DNA of 64,000 nucleotides from Kaustia mangrovi (GCF_015482775.1 NZ_CP058214.1:1488001-1552000), one strand, 5' to 3'; positions 16,090 to 25,883 are shown, counted from the stretch's first letter. Notes: generated by a model from the sequence alone, not told the origin. Numbers and translations: made by a program.

Positions 16090-18468
16090 ATGACCGGCCT
16101 CGGCATGACCAGCCTCAACCGGAAACTCCTCCGCGAGCTCTGGCGCCTCCGGGCCCAGCTCGTCGCCATCGCGCTCGTCATCGCGTCGGGCGCCGCGCTC
16201 CTGATCATGGCGCTGTCCACCATCGAGGCGCTCAAGGAGACGACGGAAGCCTATTACGAGCGCACGCGCTTTGCCGACGTGTTCGCCGAGGTGAAGCGCG
16301 CGCCGGAACGGCTGGCCCGCGACATCGCGGAGATCCCGGGCGTCCGGCTCGTGGAGACGCGCATTTCCGAGGGCGCCATCCTCGACATGCCGGACTTCGC
16401 GGAGCCGGTGATCGGCCAGGTGATCTCGCTGCCCGGCCACGGGCCGCAGCTCATGAACACGCTCGTCCTGCGCTCCGGCCGGCTCGCCGAGCCCGACCGG
16501 CCCGACGAGGTGGTCGTGAGCGAGCCCTTCGCGGAGGCCCACGGGCTCAGGCCCGGCGACAGCTTCTCCGCCATCCTGCGCGGCCGCAAGCGCACGCTCG
16601 ACGTGGTGGGCACGGCGCTCAGCCCGGAATTCGTCTATGCCATCGCGCCCGGCGGGCTGATGCCGGACGACAAGCGCTTCGGCGTCATGTGGATGGGCCG
16701 CGACGCGCTGGCGGCGGCCTTCGACCTGAAGGAAAGCTTCAACAGCGTCACCATCGGCCTGCTGCGCGGCTCGAGCCCCGACGAGGTGATCGCCCGGCTC
16801 GACACGCTCATCGCCCCCTATGGCGGCACCGGCGCCTATGCGCGCGCCGACCAGACCTCCAACTGGTTCCTGCAGAACGAGATCACCCAGCAGGAGAACA
16901 TGGCGAGCCTCCTGCCGACCATCTTCCTCGCCGTCGCCGCCTTCCTGACCAATATGGTGATGGCGCGCCTGATCGAGACGGAGCGCCGCGAGATCGGCCT
17001 GCTGAAGGCCTTCGGCTACGGCAACTGGGAGATCGGCTGGCACTACGCCAAGATGGTGCTGGTGATCGGCGGCATCGGCGTCGGCCTCGGCTCGGCGCTC
17101 GGCGCCTGGCTCGGCCACTGGAACACCACGCTCTATGCGGAGTTCTACCGCTTCCCCTTCCTGCTCTACAGGCCCGGGCCGACGAGCTTCCTCATCGCCG
17201 GGTCGGTGAGCCTCGGCGCCGCGCTCGCCGGCAGCCTGGTCGCCGTGCGCCGGGCGGTCGCGCTGCCCCCGGCGGAGGCCATGCTGCCGCCCGCCCCGCC
17301 GGTCTACCGCCAGTCATGGCTCTCGCGCGCGGCCTTCGCGAAACTGCTCGACGAGCCCACGCGCATGATCTTCCGGCGCATCCTGCGCTGGCCGCTACGC
17401 GCCTTCATGGCCAGCGCCGGGCTCGCCATGTCCATCGCCGTGCTGATCATGGCGCTGCAATGGCTCGACGCCATAGACAGCCTCGTGGACACCGCCTTCA
17501 TCCGCAGCCAGCATCAGGACGCCGCCGTCTCGTTCAACGACGTGCAGCCGGTCGTCACCGTGCAGAGCTTCAAGCACCTGCCGGGCGTCATGGCCGCCGA
17601 ACCCTATCGCAGCGTGTCGGCGCGCTTCCGCCATGGCCATCTCTCCAAGCGGCAGGGCATCATGGGCGTGCCGGCAGGCGCGACGCTGAGCCCCGTCTAC
17701 GACACCGAGCGCGGCGAGATAGAGGTCCCGCCCGGCGGCCTCACCCTGTCGCGCAAGCTCGCCGAGATCCTGGACGCACATATGGGCGACGAGGTCGAGG
17801 TGGAGATCCTGGAGGGCCGGCAGGCCCGGCTCTCCCTGCCGGTCGTTCGGATCTTCGACACCTATATGGGCACACCCGCCTATATGGAGCTTTCGACCCT
17901 CAACCGGCTGATGAACGACGGCCGGGTGATCTCCGGCCTCAACATCGCCGTCGACGACGCGCAGCGCCCGGCCCTGTTGCGCGAGCTCAAGGACATTCCC
18001 TATGTCGCTTCCATCCTGTTCCGGCAGGCCGCCATCGACACCTTCTACGAGACGATGGGCTCGACCATGTACATCTTCGTCGGCTTCTTCATCGCCTTCG
18101 CCACGATCCTGTCCATCGGCGTGACCTACAACTCGGTGCGCATCGCGCTGTCGGAACGCGCGCGCGAGCTCGCCACGCTGCGCGTCCTGGGGTTCAGCCG
18201 CTGGGAGATCTCCTACATCCTGCTCGGCGAGATCGGGCTCCTCACCTGGCTCTCCATTCCGCTCGGCTCCGCGACCGGCTTCGGGCTCGCCTGGTATCTC
18301 ACCAGCGCCTTCGAGACGGAGCTGTTCCGCGTGCCGCTCGTGATCCTCGATGCAACCTATGGCAAGGCGGCGCTGATCGCACTAGCCTCCACCGTGGTCT
18401 GCGCCGCCTTCGTGCGCCGCCGGCTCGACCGACTGGACCTCGTCGGGGTCCTGAAGACAAGGGAGTAG
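16090..18468 (+). CDS. ABC exporter permease with two FtsX domains
   Basis: A permease of about 792 residues. It has an N-terminal membrane helix (ALVIASGAALLIMALSTI), a periplasmic MacB-like domain, then an FtsX domain with three helices around residues 275-400. It repeats the plan with a second periplasmic domain and a C-terminal FtsX domain (FFIAFATILSIGVTYNSVRIALSERARELATLRVLGFSR). The ERRE/ERARELATLRVLG coupling motifs face the ATPase. The start is one of GTG 16081, which would overlap the ATPase stop, ATG 16090 or ATG 16105; I use 16090. It works with the flanking ATPase and HlyD-like adaptor. Confidence 0.9.
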   Translation: MTGLGMTSLNRKLLRELWRLRAQLVAIALVIASGAALLIMALSTIEALKETTEAYYERTRFADVFAEVKRAPERLARDIAEIPGVRLVETRISEGAILDMPDFAEPVIGQVISLPGHGPQLMNTLVLRSGRLAEPDRPDEVVVSEPFAEAHGLRPGDSFSAILRGRKRTLDVVGTALSPEFVYAIAPGGLMPDDKRFGVMWMGRDALAAAFDLKESFNSVTIGLLRGSSPDEVIARLDTLIAPYGGTGAYARADQTSNWFLQNEITQQENMASLLPTIFLAVAAFLTNMVMARLIETERREIGLLKAFGYGNWEIGWHYAKMVLVIGGIGVGLGSALGAWLGHWNTTLYAEFYRFPFLLYRPGPTSFLIAGSVSLGAALAGSLVAVRRAVALPPAEAMLPPAPPVYRQSWLSRAAFAKLLDEPTRMIFRRILRWPLRAFMASAGLAMSIAVLIMALQWLDAIDSLVDTAFIRSQHQDAAVSFNDVQPVVTVQSFKHLPGVMAAEPYRSVSARFRHGHLSKRQGIMGVPAGATLSPVYDTERGEIEVPPGGLTLSRKLAEILDAHMGDEVEVEILEGRQARLSLPVVRIFDTYMGTPAYMELSTLNRLMNDGRVISGLNIAVDDAQRPALLRELKDIPYVASILFRQAAIDTFYETMGSTMYIFVGFFIAFATILSIGVTYNSVRIALSERARELATLRVLGFSRWEISYILLGEIGLLTWLSIPLGSATGFGLAWYLTSAFETELFRVPLVILDATYGKAALIALASTVVCAAFVRRRLDRLDLVGVLKTRE

Positions 18469-18475
18469 GCGAACC

Positions 18476-19687
18476 ATGAGCGTCGCCATGCGCAGGGTTC
18501 TGATCTGGGGGGTGCTCGGCGTGGCGCTCGCCGCCGCCATCGCCTATGCCCTGAGGCCGCAGCCGGTCCTCGTCGACCTCGCGACCGCCCGGACGGGGCT
18601 CTTGCGCGTCACCGTGGACGACGAGGGCGAAGCGCGGGTGCGCGACGTCTACACGCTCCATGCGCCGGTCGGCGGCTATCTCCAGCGCATCGACGCGGAG
18701 GCCGGCGACCCGGTGGAGGCCAACCGCACGGTCCTCGCCCGGATCGAGCCCGCCCCGCCCGCCTTTCTCGACGTGCGCTCGCAGGCCGAACAGCGCGCCG
18801 CCATCGAGGCCGCGCGCGCCGCCCGCGACCTCGCCGCCGCCGATCTGGAGCGTGCCGAGGCCGACCTCGCCTTCGCCGCGGCGGAGCTGGAGCGCGCGCA
18901 GCGCCTCATCAAGGAGGACAATATCTCCCAGCGCTCGCTCGACGACGCCCAGCGCGCCCAGCGCGTGGCCCATGCCAATCTCGCGACCGCGCGGGCAACG
19001 CTGGAGATGCGCGAGCACGAGCTCGCCCGCGCCCGCTCGCGCCTCTTGTCGCGCGAGGAGCTGGAAGCCCGCATCGCCAAGCGCGACGACGATTGCGACT
19101 GCGTGACCGTGACCGCGCCCGTGGGCGGCGTGGTCCTCCATGTGGTGCGCGAGAGCGCGGGCGTCATCGAGGCGGGAACGCCGCTGCTGGAAATCGGCGA
19201 TCCGGGCAATCTGGAGGTGGTGGTGGATCTCCTGTCGGAGGACGCCGTCGGCATCGAGCCCGGCCAGAAGGCCATCATCGCCGGCTGGGGCGGGCCGGAT
19301 CTCGACGCGACGGTGCGCCGGGTCGAGCCCTTCGGACGCACGGAGGTCTCCGCCCTCGGCATCGAGGAGCAGCGCGTCGACGTCGTGCTGGATTTCACGC
19401 CCGCGCGCGAGGCCTGGCGCCGGCTGGGCCACGGCTATCGCGTCGATGTGCGGGTGATCCTGTTCGAGGGCGACGTGCTGCAGGTGCCGCTCGGCGCGCT
19501 GTTCCGCGATGGCGAGCAATGGGCGGTCTTCGTCGCCGAGGACGGACAGGCGCGGCTGCGCCCTGTGGAGGTCGGCGCCCGCAACGGGCTGTCCGCGGAG
19601 ATCCGCGGCGGGCTCGCGGCGGGGGACCGCGTCGTGCTCTATCCGAGCGAGCGGATCGCAGACGGCACGGCAGTGTCCCAGAGATAG
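18476..19687 (+). CDS. HlyD-family adaptor of the ABC exporter
   Basis: A 403-residue membrane fusion protein with one N-terminal helix (VLIWGVLGVALAAAIAYAL). It has a lipoyl half-motif (LHAPVGGYLQRIDAEAGDPVEANRTV), a long Ala/Arg/Glu-rich coiled coil about residues 98-205, and the second half (VTAPVGGVVLHVVRESAGVIEAGTPLLEI). It should link the FtsX-type permease to an outer-membrane channel. It starts 7 bp after the permease stop, so it belongs to the same operon. It ends 38 bp from the convergent amidinotransferase gene, with no clear terminator hairpin between them. Confidence 0.92.
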   Translation: MSVAMRRVLIWGVLGVALAAAIAYALRPQPVLVDLATARTGLLRVTVDDEGEARVRDVYTLHAPVGGYLQRIDAEAGDPVEANRTVLARIEPAPPAFLDVRSQAEQRAAIEAARAARDLAAADLERAEADLAFAAAELERAQRLIKEDNISQRSLDDAQRAQRVAHANLATARATLEMREHELARARSRLLSREELEARIAKRDDDCDCVTVTAPVGGVVLHVVRESAGVIEAGTPLLEIGDPGNLEVVVDLLSEDAVGIEPGQKAIIAGWGGPDLDATVRRVEPFGRTEVSALGIEEQRVDVVLDFTPAREAWRRLGHGYRVDVRVILFEGDVLQVPLGALFRDGEQWAVFVAEDGQARLRPVEVGARNGLSAEIRGGLAAGDRVVLYPSERIADGTAVSQR

Positions 19688-19725
19688 GACTTGCCGCGCC
19701 GTCCGCTTTCGCCCCCCAGGCGTCG

Positions 19726-20664
19726 TTACGCGGCCGGCTGAGGCGTCCCGGCGCTGCGGGCCGTGCCCGTACCGGCGACGTCCTCGCACTGGCGCAGGAT
19801 CGGGCGGGTCAGGCAGGTCGGCCCGCCGGCGCCCTTGCTGCAGATCTCGCTGCCGTCGATAGCGACGACCTCGCAGCCCGCCTCCTCCAGCCGCCGGCGG
19901 GTCACGGGATTGCCGTCGATCATCACGCATTTGCGCGGCGCGACGGCGAGCACGTTGCAGCCCATGGAGTCGAACTCCTCGTCGGGCACCTCGACGAGCC
20001 CGATGCCGCGCTCCAGAAGAATCTCTCGGAACGGCACGACCATCAGCGGCGAGTAGACGAGCGCCAGATCGCGGTCTATGGGGCTGAGGATCGACATCAG
20101 GTGGAACACGTCGCCGGGCCCGCGATAATGCGGCATCGGCACGCGCACGATCTCCGCGGCGTCGCCGAGAAGCGCCCGGAGCTGGCGGATGCCCTCCTCA
20201 TTGGTGCGATAGCCGCGGCCGACCGCGAGCGTGTGCTCGTCGATCCAGGCCACGTCGCCGCCCTCGATATGGCCCGCCCCGGAGATCGCGCCGCAGACCG
20301 GGATGTCGGCTTGCGAAAAGAGCTGCCCCTCCGCCGCGGGCTCGCCCGCCCGTGCCGGCTTGCCCATATTGCAGAGCACCATGCCCTTGGACGTCGCGAT
20401 CGCGGCGTCGCGCGGATAGAGCGAATCGAGCGTCGTCGTCCCGTCGGCCTCCAGGAAGTCGATCTCCACCTCCGGCGCGAGCTGGCGGATCGCCGCGACG
20501 AAGGCGTCATACTGGTCGATGGCGCGCGCCAGGTCGGGCCTGGCCGTATAGCCGAGCGAGCGCCATTCCGCATCGATCTTCGCCTCGCTCACGAACGCGT
20601 CGCGCACATGCTTGACGACCAGCCTGGCCAGCGGCCCCGTATCCGATTGAAAGCCGAGAAACAT
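19726..20664 (-). CDS. Amidinotransferase-fold hydrolase (DDAH / arginine deiminase superfamily)
   Basis: A 312-residue pentein-fold enzyme. Family elements are YPRDAAI near residue 83, the HIEGGDV acidic motif near residue 132, a catalytic-His region (DVFHLMSILSPID), and a C-terminal catalytic-Cys region (KGAGGPTCLTRPI). Members hydrolyse arginine, methylated arginines or citrulline-like guanidino/ureido compounds. It lies 6 bp after an AdiC-like antiporter gene, whose end contains this gene's ribosome site (AGGAGG). Uptake plus hydrolysis of an arginine-type substrate is likely. Which substrate is cut cannot be decided from sequence alone. Confidence 0.82.
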   Translation of the reverse strand: MFLGFQSDTGPLARLVVKHVRDAFVSEAKIDAEWRSLGYTARPDLARAIDQYDAFVAAIRQLAPEVEIDFLEADGTTTLDSLYPRDAAIATSKGMVLCNMGKPARAGEPAAEGQLFSQADIPVCGAISGAGHIEGGDVAWIDEHTLAVGRGYRTNEEGIRQLRALLGDAAEIVRVPMPHYRGPGDVFHLMSILSPIDRDLALVYSPLMVVPFREILLERGIGLVEVPDEEFDSMGCNVLAVAPRKCVMIDGNPVTRRRLEEAGCEVVAIDGSEICSKGAGGPTCLTRPILRQCEDVAGTGTARSAGTPQPAA

Positions 20665-20670
20665 GATCCC

Positions 20671-22047
20671 TTACCTCCTGTCCTGCGATTGCACGGCCTG
20701 GTCCTGCCATTTCAGCCAGACATAGACGGGGATGCCCGCAAACAGCAGCAGCGAGCCCCAGAACACGACATCCTCTCCCGATCCCGCGACCGCCCAGATG
20801 GAGTAGAGGAAGGCCAGAACGGCCACGACGCCCGACCCCGCGAACCGCTTGCCGGAGAAGGCCTCGCGGTTCTGGAAGAACAGCATGAGCTCGCCCATGG
20901 CGGTGAACATGTAGGGCACGAGCGTCGTCATGGTGGCGAGCAGCAGCGTGAAGTTGAACACGCCGACCAGCCCCTCGCTGTAGCTGGTGGCCATCAGAAC
21001 GGTCACCAGGATGCTGGAGACGACGAGCCCGAAGACCGGCGTGCCGTTCGCCGACACCCCGCCGAACCGCGCGGGAAACAGCCTGTCCTTGGCGGCGGCG
21101 AGCGGGATCTGGCCCTGCAGCAGGATCCATCCGTTGAGCGCGCCGAAGGTGGAAAACAGCGCGCCGATGGCGATGAGCTGGCCGGCGCCGCTGCCCCAGA
21201 TCGCCCGCGCGGCATCGGCGAAGGGCGCCGTCGAGGCCTGCAGCGTCTCCGGCGGGACGATGCCCATGACGGCCACGGTGCCGAGCACATAGACGACCGT
21301 GGCGATCAGCGTGCCGAGGATCGTGGAGCGCGGAATGGTGCGCTCCGGCGCCTCCACGTCGTCGGCCGGGATGCTCGCCGATTCAAGCCCGAGAAAGGCC
21401 CACAGGGTCAGCGCGGCGACGGCGTTCACCGCCGAGAAGGCCGACCCGCCCGTGGCGTTGAACGGCAGGAAGTGCGCCGGCTCCAGCCAGAAGATGCCGA
21501 CGAGCCCGACCGCCAGCAGCGGCAGGATCTTCGCGACGGTCGTCACGAGCTGCACCCAGCCGGCGGCGCGCACGCCGAGACTGTTGATGCCGGTGAGGAC
21601 CCAGATCGCGGCGACGCCGGTCGCCATGGAGGCGAACGGGCTCGCGGTGACCGCCGGCAGGAACACGCCGAGATAGCCGACAAAGGCCACCGCGATCGCC
21701 GCGTTGCCCGCCCAGATCGCGATCCAGTAGCCCCAGGCCATCTGGAAGCCGATGAAATCGCCGAAGGCCATGCGCGAATAGGCGTAGGGGCCGCCGATGC
21801 GCGGAAAGACGCGGGAGAGATTGGCGAAGACCAGCGCCAGCATCAGCGCGCCCGCCGCGGTCACCAGCCAGCCCACTATGCTGATCCCGCCGAACGGCGC
21901 CAGCGAGGCCGGCAGCAGGAACACGCCGGAGCCGATCATGTTGCCCGCCACCAGCGCGGTCGCCATCCACAGGCCAAGCCCCCTGGCCGGCTTTCGCCCC
22001 GCCCGGCCGCCGGCCGCGTCCGTTTCCACCTGTGTCGTCGTTGTCAT
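20671..22047 (-). CDS. APC-family amino acid antiporter (AdiC/PotE-like)
   Basis: A 458-residue, 12-helix transporter with the N-terminal helix-1 motif GNMIGSGVFLLPASLAPFGG, very close in pattern to AdiC, which exchanges arginine for agmatine. The segment RIGGPYAYSRMAFGDFIGFQMAWGYW is also typical. The chosen ATG at 22047 has GAGGGAC upstream, and the further upstream ATG at 22113 is rejected. It precedes the amidinotransferase-fold hydrolase by 6 bp, indicating an operon that imports a guanidino amino acid in exchange for its product. Confidence 0.9.
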   Translation of the reverse strand: MTTTTQVETDAAGGRAGRKPARGLGLWMATALVAGNMIGSGVFLLPASLAPFGGISIVGWLVTAAGALMLALVFANLSRVFPRIGGPYAYSRMAFGDFIGFQMAWGYWIAIWAGNAAIAVAFVGYLGVFLPAVTASPFASMATGVAAIWVLTGINSLGVRAAGWVQLVTTVAKILPLLAVGLVGIFWLEPAHFLPFNATGGSAFSAVNAVAALTLWAFLGLESASIPADDVEAPERTIPRSTILGTLIATVVYVLGTVAVMGIVPPETLQASTAPFADAARAIWGSGAGQLIAIGALFSTFGALNGWILLQGQIPLAAAKDRLFPARFGGVSANGTPVFGLVVSSILVTVLMATSYSEGLVGVFNFTLLLATMTTLVPYMFTAMGELMLFFQNREAFSGKRFAGSGVVAVLAFLYSIWAVAGSGEDVVFWGSLLLFAGIPVYVWLKWQDQAVQSQDRR

Positions 22048-22519
22048 GTCCCCGGTCCCTCGAAGTGGCGAACCATGGGCGTGCCGCCCCGGGCACGCCG
22101 AACCGGACGGCACGCTGGCACAGATGCGCGCGCGCCGATCTGATCTGCATCAATTGGGCGAGACCGCCGCCTTCATATCCTCGCGCCCGCAAGGACGCCT
22201 ACGGCACAGCACCGCCCCGCGGACCCCCGGCGCGAAACCGGGGCGCCCCGGCGCGTCTCTTCTCCCGATCACAAAGGTGTTGGCAGCGGAAGCTTTGCTG
22301 GCTAGCCTTATTCTGGTAACAGGCAAGTTTTTTTTGATATAACACGCGCGAATAACCAGAGCTGACAAGTGAAAGCTCGATTAAAATTGGAGCGATCACC
22401 GACCGAGAGTCGCCAAGCTGGGGGACTGTCGCCTGACCGGGGGCACATCCCAAGACTGAAAGCGCCTACACAGTAGAGCGTCAGCGCTCTTCTGTTCAGT
22501 TTTACGGGACGACCGAACC
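22048..22519. other. Divergent intergenic region, no gene seen
   Basis: A 472-bp gap between the antiporter (minus) and the GGDEF-EAL gene (plus). The part from about 22280 is visibly AT-richer and includes an eight-T run beginning at 22328 and a TATAAC box at 22338-22343 suited to a plus-strand promoter. The open frames here have no family resemblance or ribosome sites. Confidence 0.5.
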
Positions 22520-24850
22520 ATGCTGATCGGGAAGCTTCTCTCGACACGCAAGACCGATGCGCAGCTTCCCGACGAGATCCGGGCCTCGCTGGTCGCGTCG
22601 CTGTTCGGCTCGCTCTCCTCGCTGGCAATGGGCGCGGTCGCCTGCTCGATCATCGGGGCGGCGGCCGCGGTCGCCGCCGGGGATCCGTGGATCCTGGCCT
22701 GCTCCGTCGCGATCTTCGCCGTCGGCATGGTGCGGGTCGCCTGCGCCCTCGTCTACAAGCGCACGAAGCGCTCCATCGAACCCGGCCCGACGCGGCGATG
22801 GGAATTCGTCTACGAGCTCGGCGCGTGGGTATTCTCCAGCCTGCTGGGCCTGCTCTGCGTCCTGACATTGCTGCGGACGGACGACCTCACGCTCCATCTC
22901 ATGGTGTCGACGACGGCGGCGGGCTATGCCGCCGCGATCGCCGGGCGCAATGCCGGCCGGCCGATCATCGCCGTCGGCCAGCTCGCCCTCACCGCGCTGC
23001 CCCTGTCGCTCGCGCTGTTCATCCATGGCGGCCTTGCCTATTACGCGCTCGGCTTCGTCATCCTCCTGTTCGTCTACGGCATGGTGGACATCACGATGAG
23101 CATCCGCGAGATCATCCTCCAGGCGCTCACCATGACACGGCGCGAGGCGGCGCTCGCGGCCCGCTTCGAGGAGCAGGCCAACCGCTTCGACATCGCGCTC
23201 AACAACATGTCCCACGGCCTGTGCATGTTCGACCCGGAGAACAGGCTGAAGGTGTGGAACGCACGCTTTCTGGAGATGCTCGGACTGGACGGATCGCAGA
23301 TCCGCGTCGGCGCGAGCGTCGGCACGCTGGTGCGCCACAGCATTCGGGCCGGCAACCATTCCGGCAAGCGGGTGCGCCATATCGTACAGGACCTGGTCCG
23401 CACCCTGAGCGAGGAGACCCACGGGCAGGTCTTCCTGACGCTGCATGGCGGGCAGATCATCGCCCTGTCGCGCCGGCTCATGGCCGATGGCGGGGCCGTG
23501 GTGATCCTGGAGGACGTGACCGAACGAAAGGCGGCGCAGGAACGCATCTCGCACCTTGCGCATTACGACGAGCTGACCGGCCTCGCCAACCGCAGCCATT
23601 TCCGCGAGCGGATCGCGCGGCTTCTGGACCCGGACCGGCTCCGGACCGCACCGTTCGCCCTGCATCTCGTCGATCTCGACCGCTTCAAGTCCATCAACGA
23701 CACGCTCGGCCATTCCATCGGCGACAAGCTGCTCGTGGAGGTGTCGGAACGGCTGCGCGGCGCGATCGGCTCGGCAGACCTCATCGCGCGCTTCGGCGGC
23801 GACGAGTTCGTGGTCCTGCATTGCTCCGCCGACAGCCGCTACACCGCGCGCCAGCTCGCGCGACAGGTGATCGCGGCGATGGAGGAGCCCTTCGAGATCG
23901 ACGGCCACCGGATCGATATCGCCGCCTCCGTCGGCATCGCGCTGGCCCCGGCGGACGGCAGCAATTCCGACGAGTTGCTCAAGCGGGCCGACATGGCGCT
24001 CTATGCCGCCAAGCGCAATGGCGGCGGCAGCCATCGCTTCTTCTCCCCGGAGATGGAGGACAGGGCCCATGCGCGCCGCGCGCTCGAGGTCGACCTGCGC
24101 GAGGCGCTGGAAACCGACGGCTTCGAGCTTCACTTCCAGCCGCTGATCGAGCTCGCGACAGGCGAAATCACCACATGCGAGGCGCTACTGCGCTGGCACC
24201 ATCCAGAGCGCGGTCCCATCCCGCCCTCCGAGTTCATCCCGATTGCGGAGGACACGGGGCTCATCGCCGCGCTCGGCGACTGGGTGCTGCATCGTGCCTG
24301 CCAGGAAGCCTCGACATGGCCGAGCAATGTCAGGGTCGCGGTCAACATGTCGCCGGTGCAGTTCCGCGACCGTGCGCTCGGCCGGCGGATATTCTCCGCC
24401 CTCACCGAGGCGAGCCTGCCCCCCCACCGCCTCGAGCTGGAAATCACCGAGCGGGTCCTCCTGGAGGAGACCGAGACGACGCTGCACGCCCTGGAGCAGC
24501 TCGTCATGACGGGCGCCAATATCTCCCTCGACGATTTCGGAACCGGCTTCTCCTCGCTCAATTATCTGCGCAAGTTCCCGTTCCAGAAGATCAAGATCGA
24601 CCGCTCCTTCGTCCGCGACATCGGCCATGACCGCGAGGCGCAACTCATCGTGCACGCGATCGCGAGCCTCGGCGCGGACCTGGAGATGATCGTCGTGGCA
24701 GAAGGGGTGGAAACCGCCGAGCAGCTCGCCCAGGCCAAGGCGCAGGGCTGCCACGAGGCCCAGGGCTACCTGATCGGCGAGCCCATGCCGGCGGACGCCA
24801 TTCACGACCGCCTCACCCGGTCCGCATCCCGCCACCGCGAGACCGCCTGA
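22520..24850 (+). CDS. Membrane-bound PAS-GGDEF-EAL c-di-GMP enzyme
   Basis: A 776-residue signalling protein. About five membrane helices occupy residues 25-195, followed by a short coiled linker and a PAS-like domain (about 220-330, FDIALNNMSHGLCMFDPENRLKVWNARF). A diguanylate cyclase domain has an intact GGDEF motif at residues 426-430. A phosphodiesterase domain has EAL at 554-556, DDFGTGFSSLNYL, KIDRSFV and AEGVET intact. Both activities are therefore possible, so net output cannot be predicted. It is convergent with an RpfF-like DSF synthase across 58 bp. In Burkholderia, a PAS-GGDEF-EAL receptor (RpfR) pairs with RpfF, which makes this neighbour of interest, although the N terminus here differs. 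Confidence 0.93.
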   Translation: MLIGKLLSTRKTDAQLPDEIRASLVASLFGSLSSLAMGAVACSIIGAAAAVAAGDPWILACSVAIFAVGMVRVACALVYKRTKRSIEPGPTRRWEFVYELGAWVFSSLLGLLCVLTLLRTDDLTLHLMVSTTAAGYAAAIAGRNAGRPIIAVGQLALTALPLSLALFIHGGLAYYALGFVILLFVYGMVDITMSIREIILQALTMTRREAALAARFEEQANRFDIALNNMSHGLCMFDPENRLKVWNARFLEMLGLDGSQIRVGASVGTLVRHSIRAGNHSGKRVRHIVQDLVRTLSEETHGQVFLTLHGGQIIALSRRLMADGGAVVILEDVTERKAAQERISHLAHYDELTGLANRSHFRERIARLLDPDRLRTAPFALHLVDLDRFKSINDTLGHSIGDKLLVEVSERLRGAIGSADLIARFGGDEFVVLHCSADSRYTARQLARQVIAAMEEPFEIDGHRIDIAASVGIALAPADGSNSDELLKRADMALYAAKRNGGGSHRFFSPEMEDRAHARRALEVDLREALETDGFELHFQPLIELATGEITTCEALLRWHHPERGPIPPSEFIPIAEDTGLIAALGDWVLHRACQEASTWPSNVRVAVNMSPVQFRDRALGRRIFSALTEASLPPHRLELEITERVLLEETETTLHALEQLVMTGANISLDDFGTGFSSLNYLRKFPFQKIKIDRSFVRDIGHDREAQLIVHAIASLGADLEMIVVAEGVETAEQLAQAKAQGCHEAQGYLIGEPMPADAIHDRLTRSASRHRETA

Positions 24851-24859
24851 GACAGGGCC

Positions 24860-24892
24860 GGGCCGGACATCCCGTTGCGGGACATCCGGCCC
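24860..24892. terminator. Bidirectional hairpin between convergent genes
   Basis: GGGCCGGACATCCCG (24860-24874) and CGGGACATCCGGCCC (24878-24892) form a 15-bp stem with two mismatches and a 3-nt loop. It lies between the convergent GGDEF-EAL and rpfF-like genes. There is no strong T-tract on either side, so it is a probable but atypical terminator. Confidence 0.55.
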
Positions 24893-24908
24893 CTGAGCCG
24901 CCACCGGC

Positions 24909-25883
24909 CTATTCGGCCGCCACCATGGGCCGGACGGGCTGTGCGGCACCGCCCAGCCGGTCCTGGGCGGAGACGAGCCGCTCCATGACGCGGAGCTCCT
25001 GCTCGCGCAGCTCCATGCAGGCATCCGCCCAGAGCTCGACGATCCGGTCGAGTTCGTCCAGCGACACCGGATTGACCTCCCGTCCCGCCTGATAGACGGC
25101 GCGGTGGCCCGCATGCCGGCGCTTCTGGCGCTCGATATATTTCCGGGTCTCCTCGATGCCCGTCCCCGGCTCCGCCAGAATGTGGACGATGCCGAGCTCC
25201 TTCATCTCCTCCGCGCTGTATGTGCGCCCGGTCAGGATCATCTCCTCCGCGCGCGCCGCACCGATCCGCCGGGCCAGCAGGCTGTAGGCGCCCATGCCGG
25301 GGAACAGGCCGAACAGGTTCTCCGGAAGGCCGAACTTCGCCCCGCGTTCCGCAACGATGACGTTGAAGGACAGGAGCGACTCGAACCCGCCGCCGAGCGC
25401 GTCTCCCTGGGCGAGCCCGACGGTGATGACCGGCAGGCCGAGCCCGTTCATGTTGTTATGGAGAATGCGCACGCAACGCTTGCCGTACTCGACCAGCGTG
25501 TCGTGATCGCGCTCGCGGATCTTCCGTGCGAACAGGTGGAGATCGCCGCCCAGATTGAAGACGCCGGGCGCGCGCGAACCGAGCACCAGATAGCGCAGGT
25601 CGCGGGGCCGGCCGGCGAACATCGCCCGGATGCCCGCCTGCCAGGCCTCGAAATCCCTGAGCAGATCGGGATTGTAGCTCGGCCGGCCGCGCGGACGCAT
25701 GAAGGTCCACAGGGTTCCCGTCTCCTCCATCCACGACACCTCGAGCTGTTCGAGGCCGAAGAGTGGCCGGTCGGCAACCAGCCCCGTATCGCGATCCGGC
25801 TGTCTGACGGGCTCGGGGGAGACCGCGGCGGGAACGAAGCCGACGGGTCTCGGCGCGTATTCAAGCGAACTGGATAGTGACAT
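24909..25883 (-). CDS. rpfF: RpfF-like DSF synthase (crotonase family)
   Basis: A 324-residue crotonase-fold enzyme. The core reads GVFNLGGDLHLFARKIR, ALGGGFESLLSFNVIVAERGAKFGLPENLFGLFPGMGAYSLLARRIG. The two glutamates proposed as catalytic in RpfF are present at residues 168 (GGGFE) and 188 (LPE), 20 apart as in the Xanthomonas enzyme (E141/E161). RpfF proteins dehydrate 3-hydroxyacyl-ACP and release the cis-2-unsaturated fatty acid signal DSF. The start is the ATG at 25883 with AAAGGGATG upstream. It is convergent with a PAS-GGDEF-EAL gene, and no RpfC/RpfG pair is visible. An ordinary enoyl-CoA hydratase is less likely given the N-terminal extension and FNLGGDL motif. Confidence 0.85.
   Translation of the reverse strand: MSLSSSLEYAPRPVGFVPAAVSPEPVRQPDRDTGLVADRPLFGLEQLEVSWMEETGTLWTFMRPRGRPSYNPDLLRDFEAWQAGIRAMFAGRPRDLRYLVLGSRAPGVFNLGGDLHLFARKIRERDHDTLVEYGKRCVRILHNNMNGLGLPVITVGLAQGDALGGGFESLLSFNVIVAERGAKFGLPENLFGLFPGMGAYSLLARRIGAARAEEMILTGRTYSAEEMKELGIVHILAEPGTGIEETRKYIERQKRRHAGHRAVYQAGREVNPVSLDELDRIVELWADACMELREQELRVMERLVSAQDRLGGAAQPVRPMVAAE

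Noticed and set aside
24909-25883. Plain enoyl-CoA hydratase annotation
   Set aside because: The two glutamates at RpfF spacing, the FNLGGDL and GLFPGMGAYS motifs and the N-terminal extension fit DSF synthases better, although enzymatic proof is lacking.
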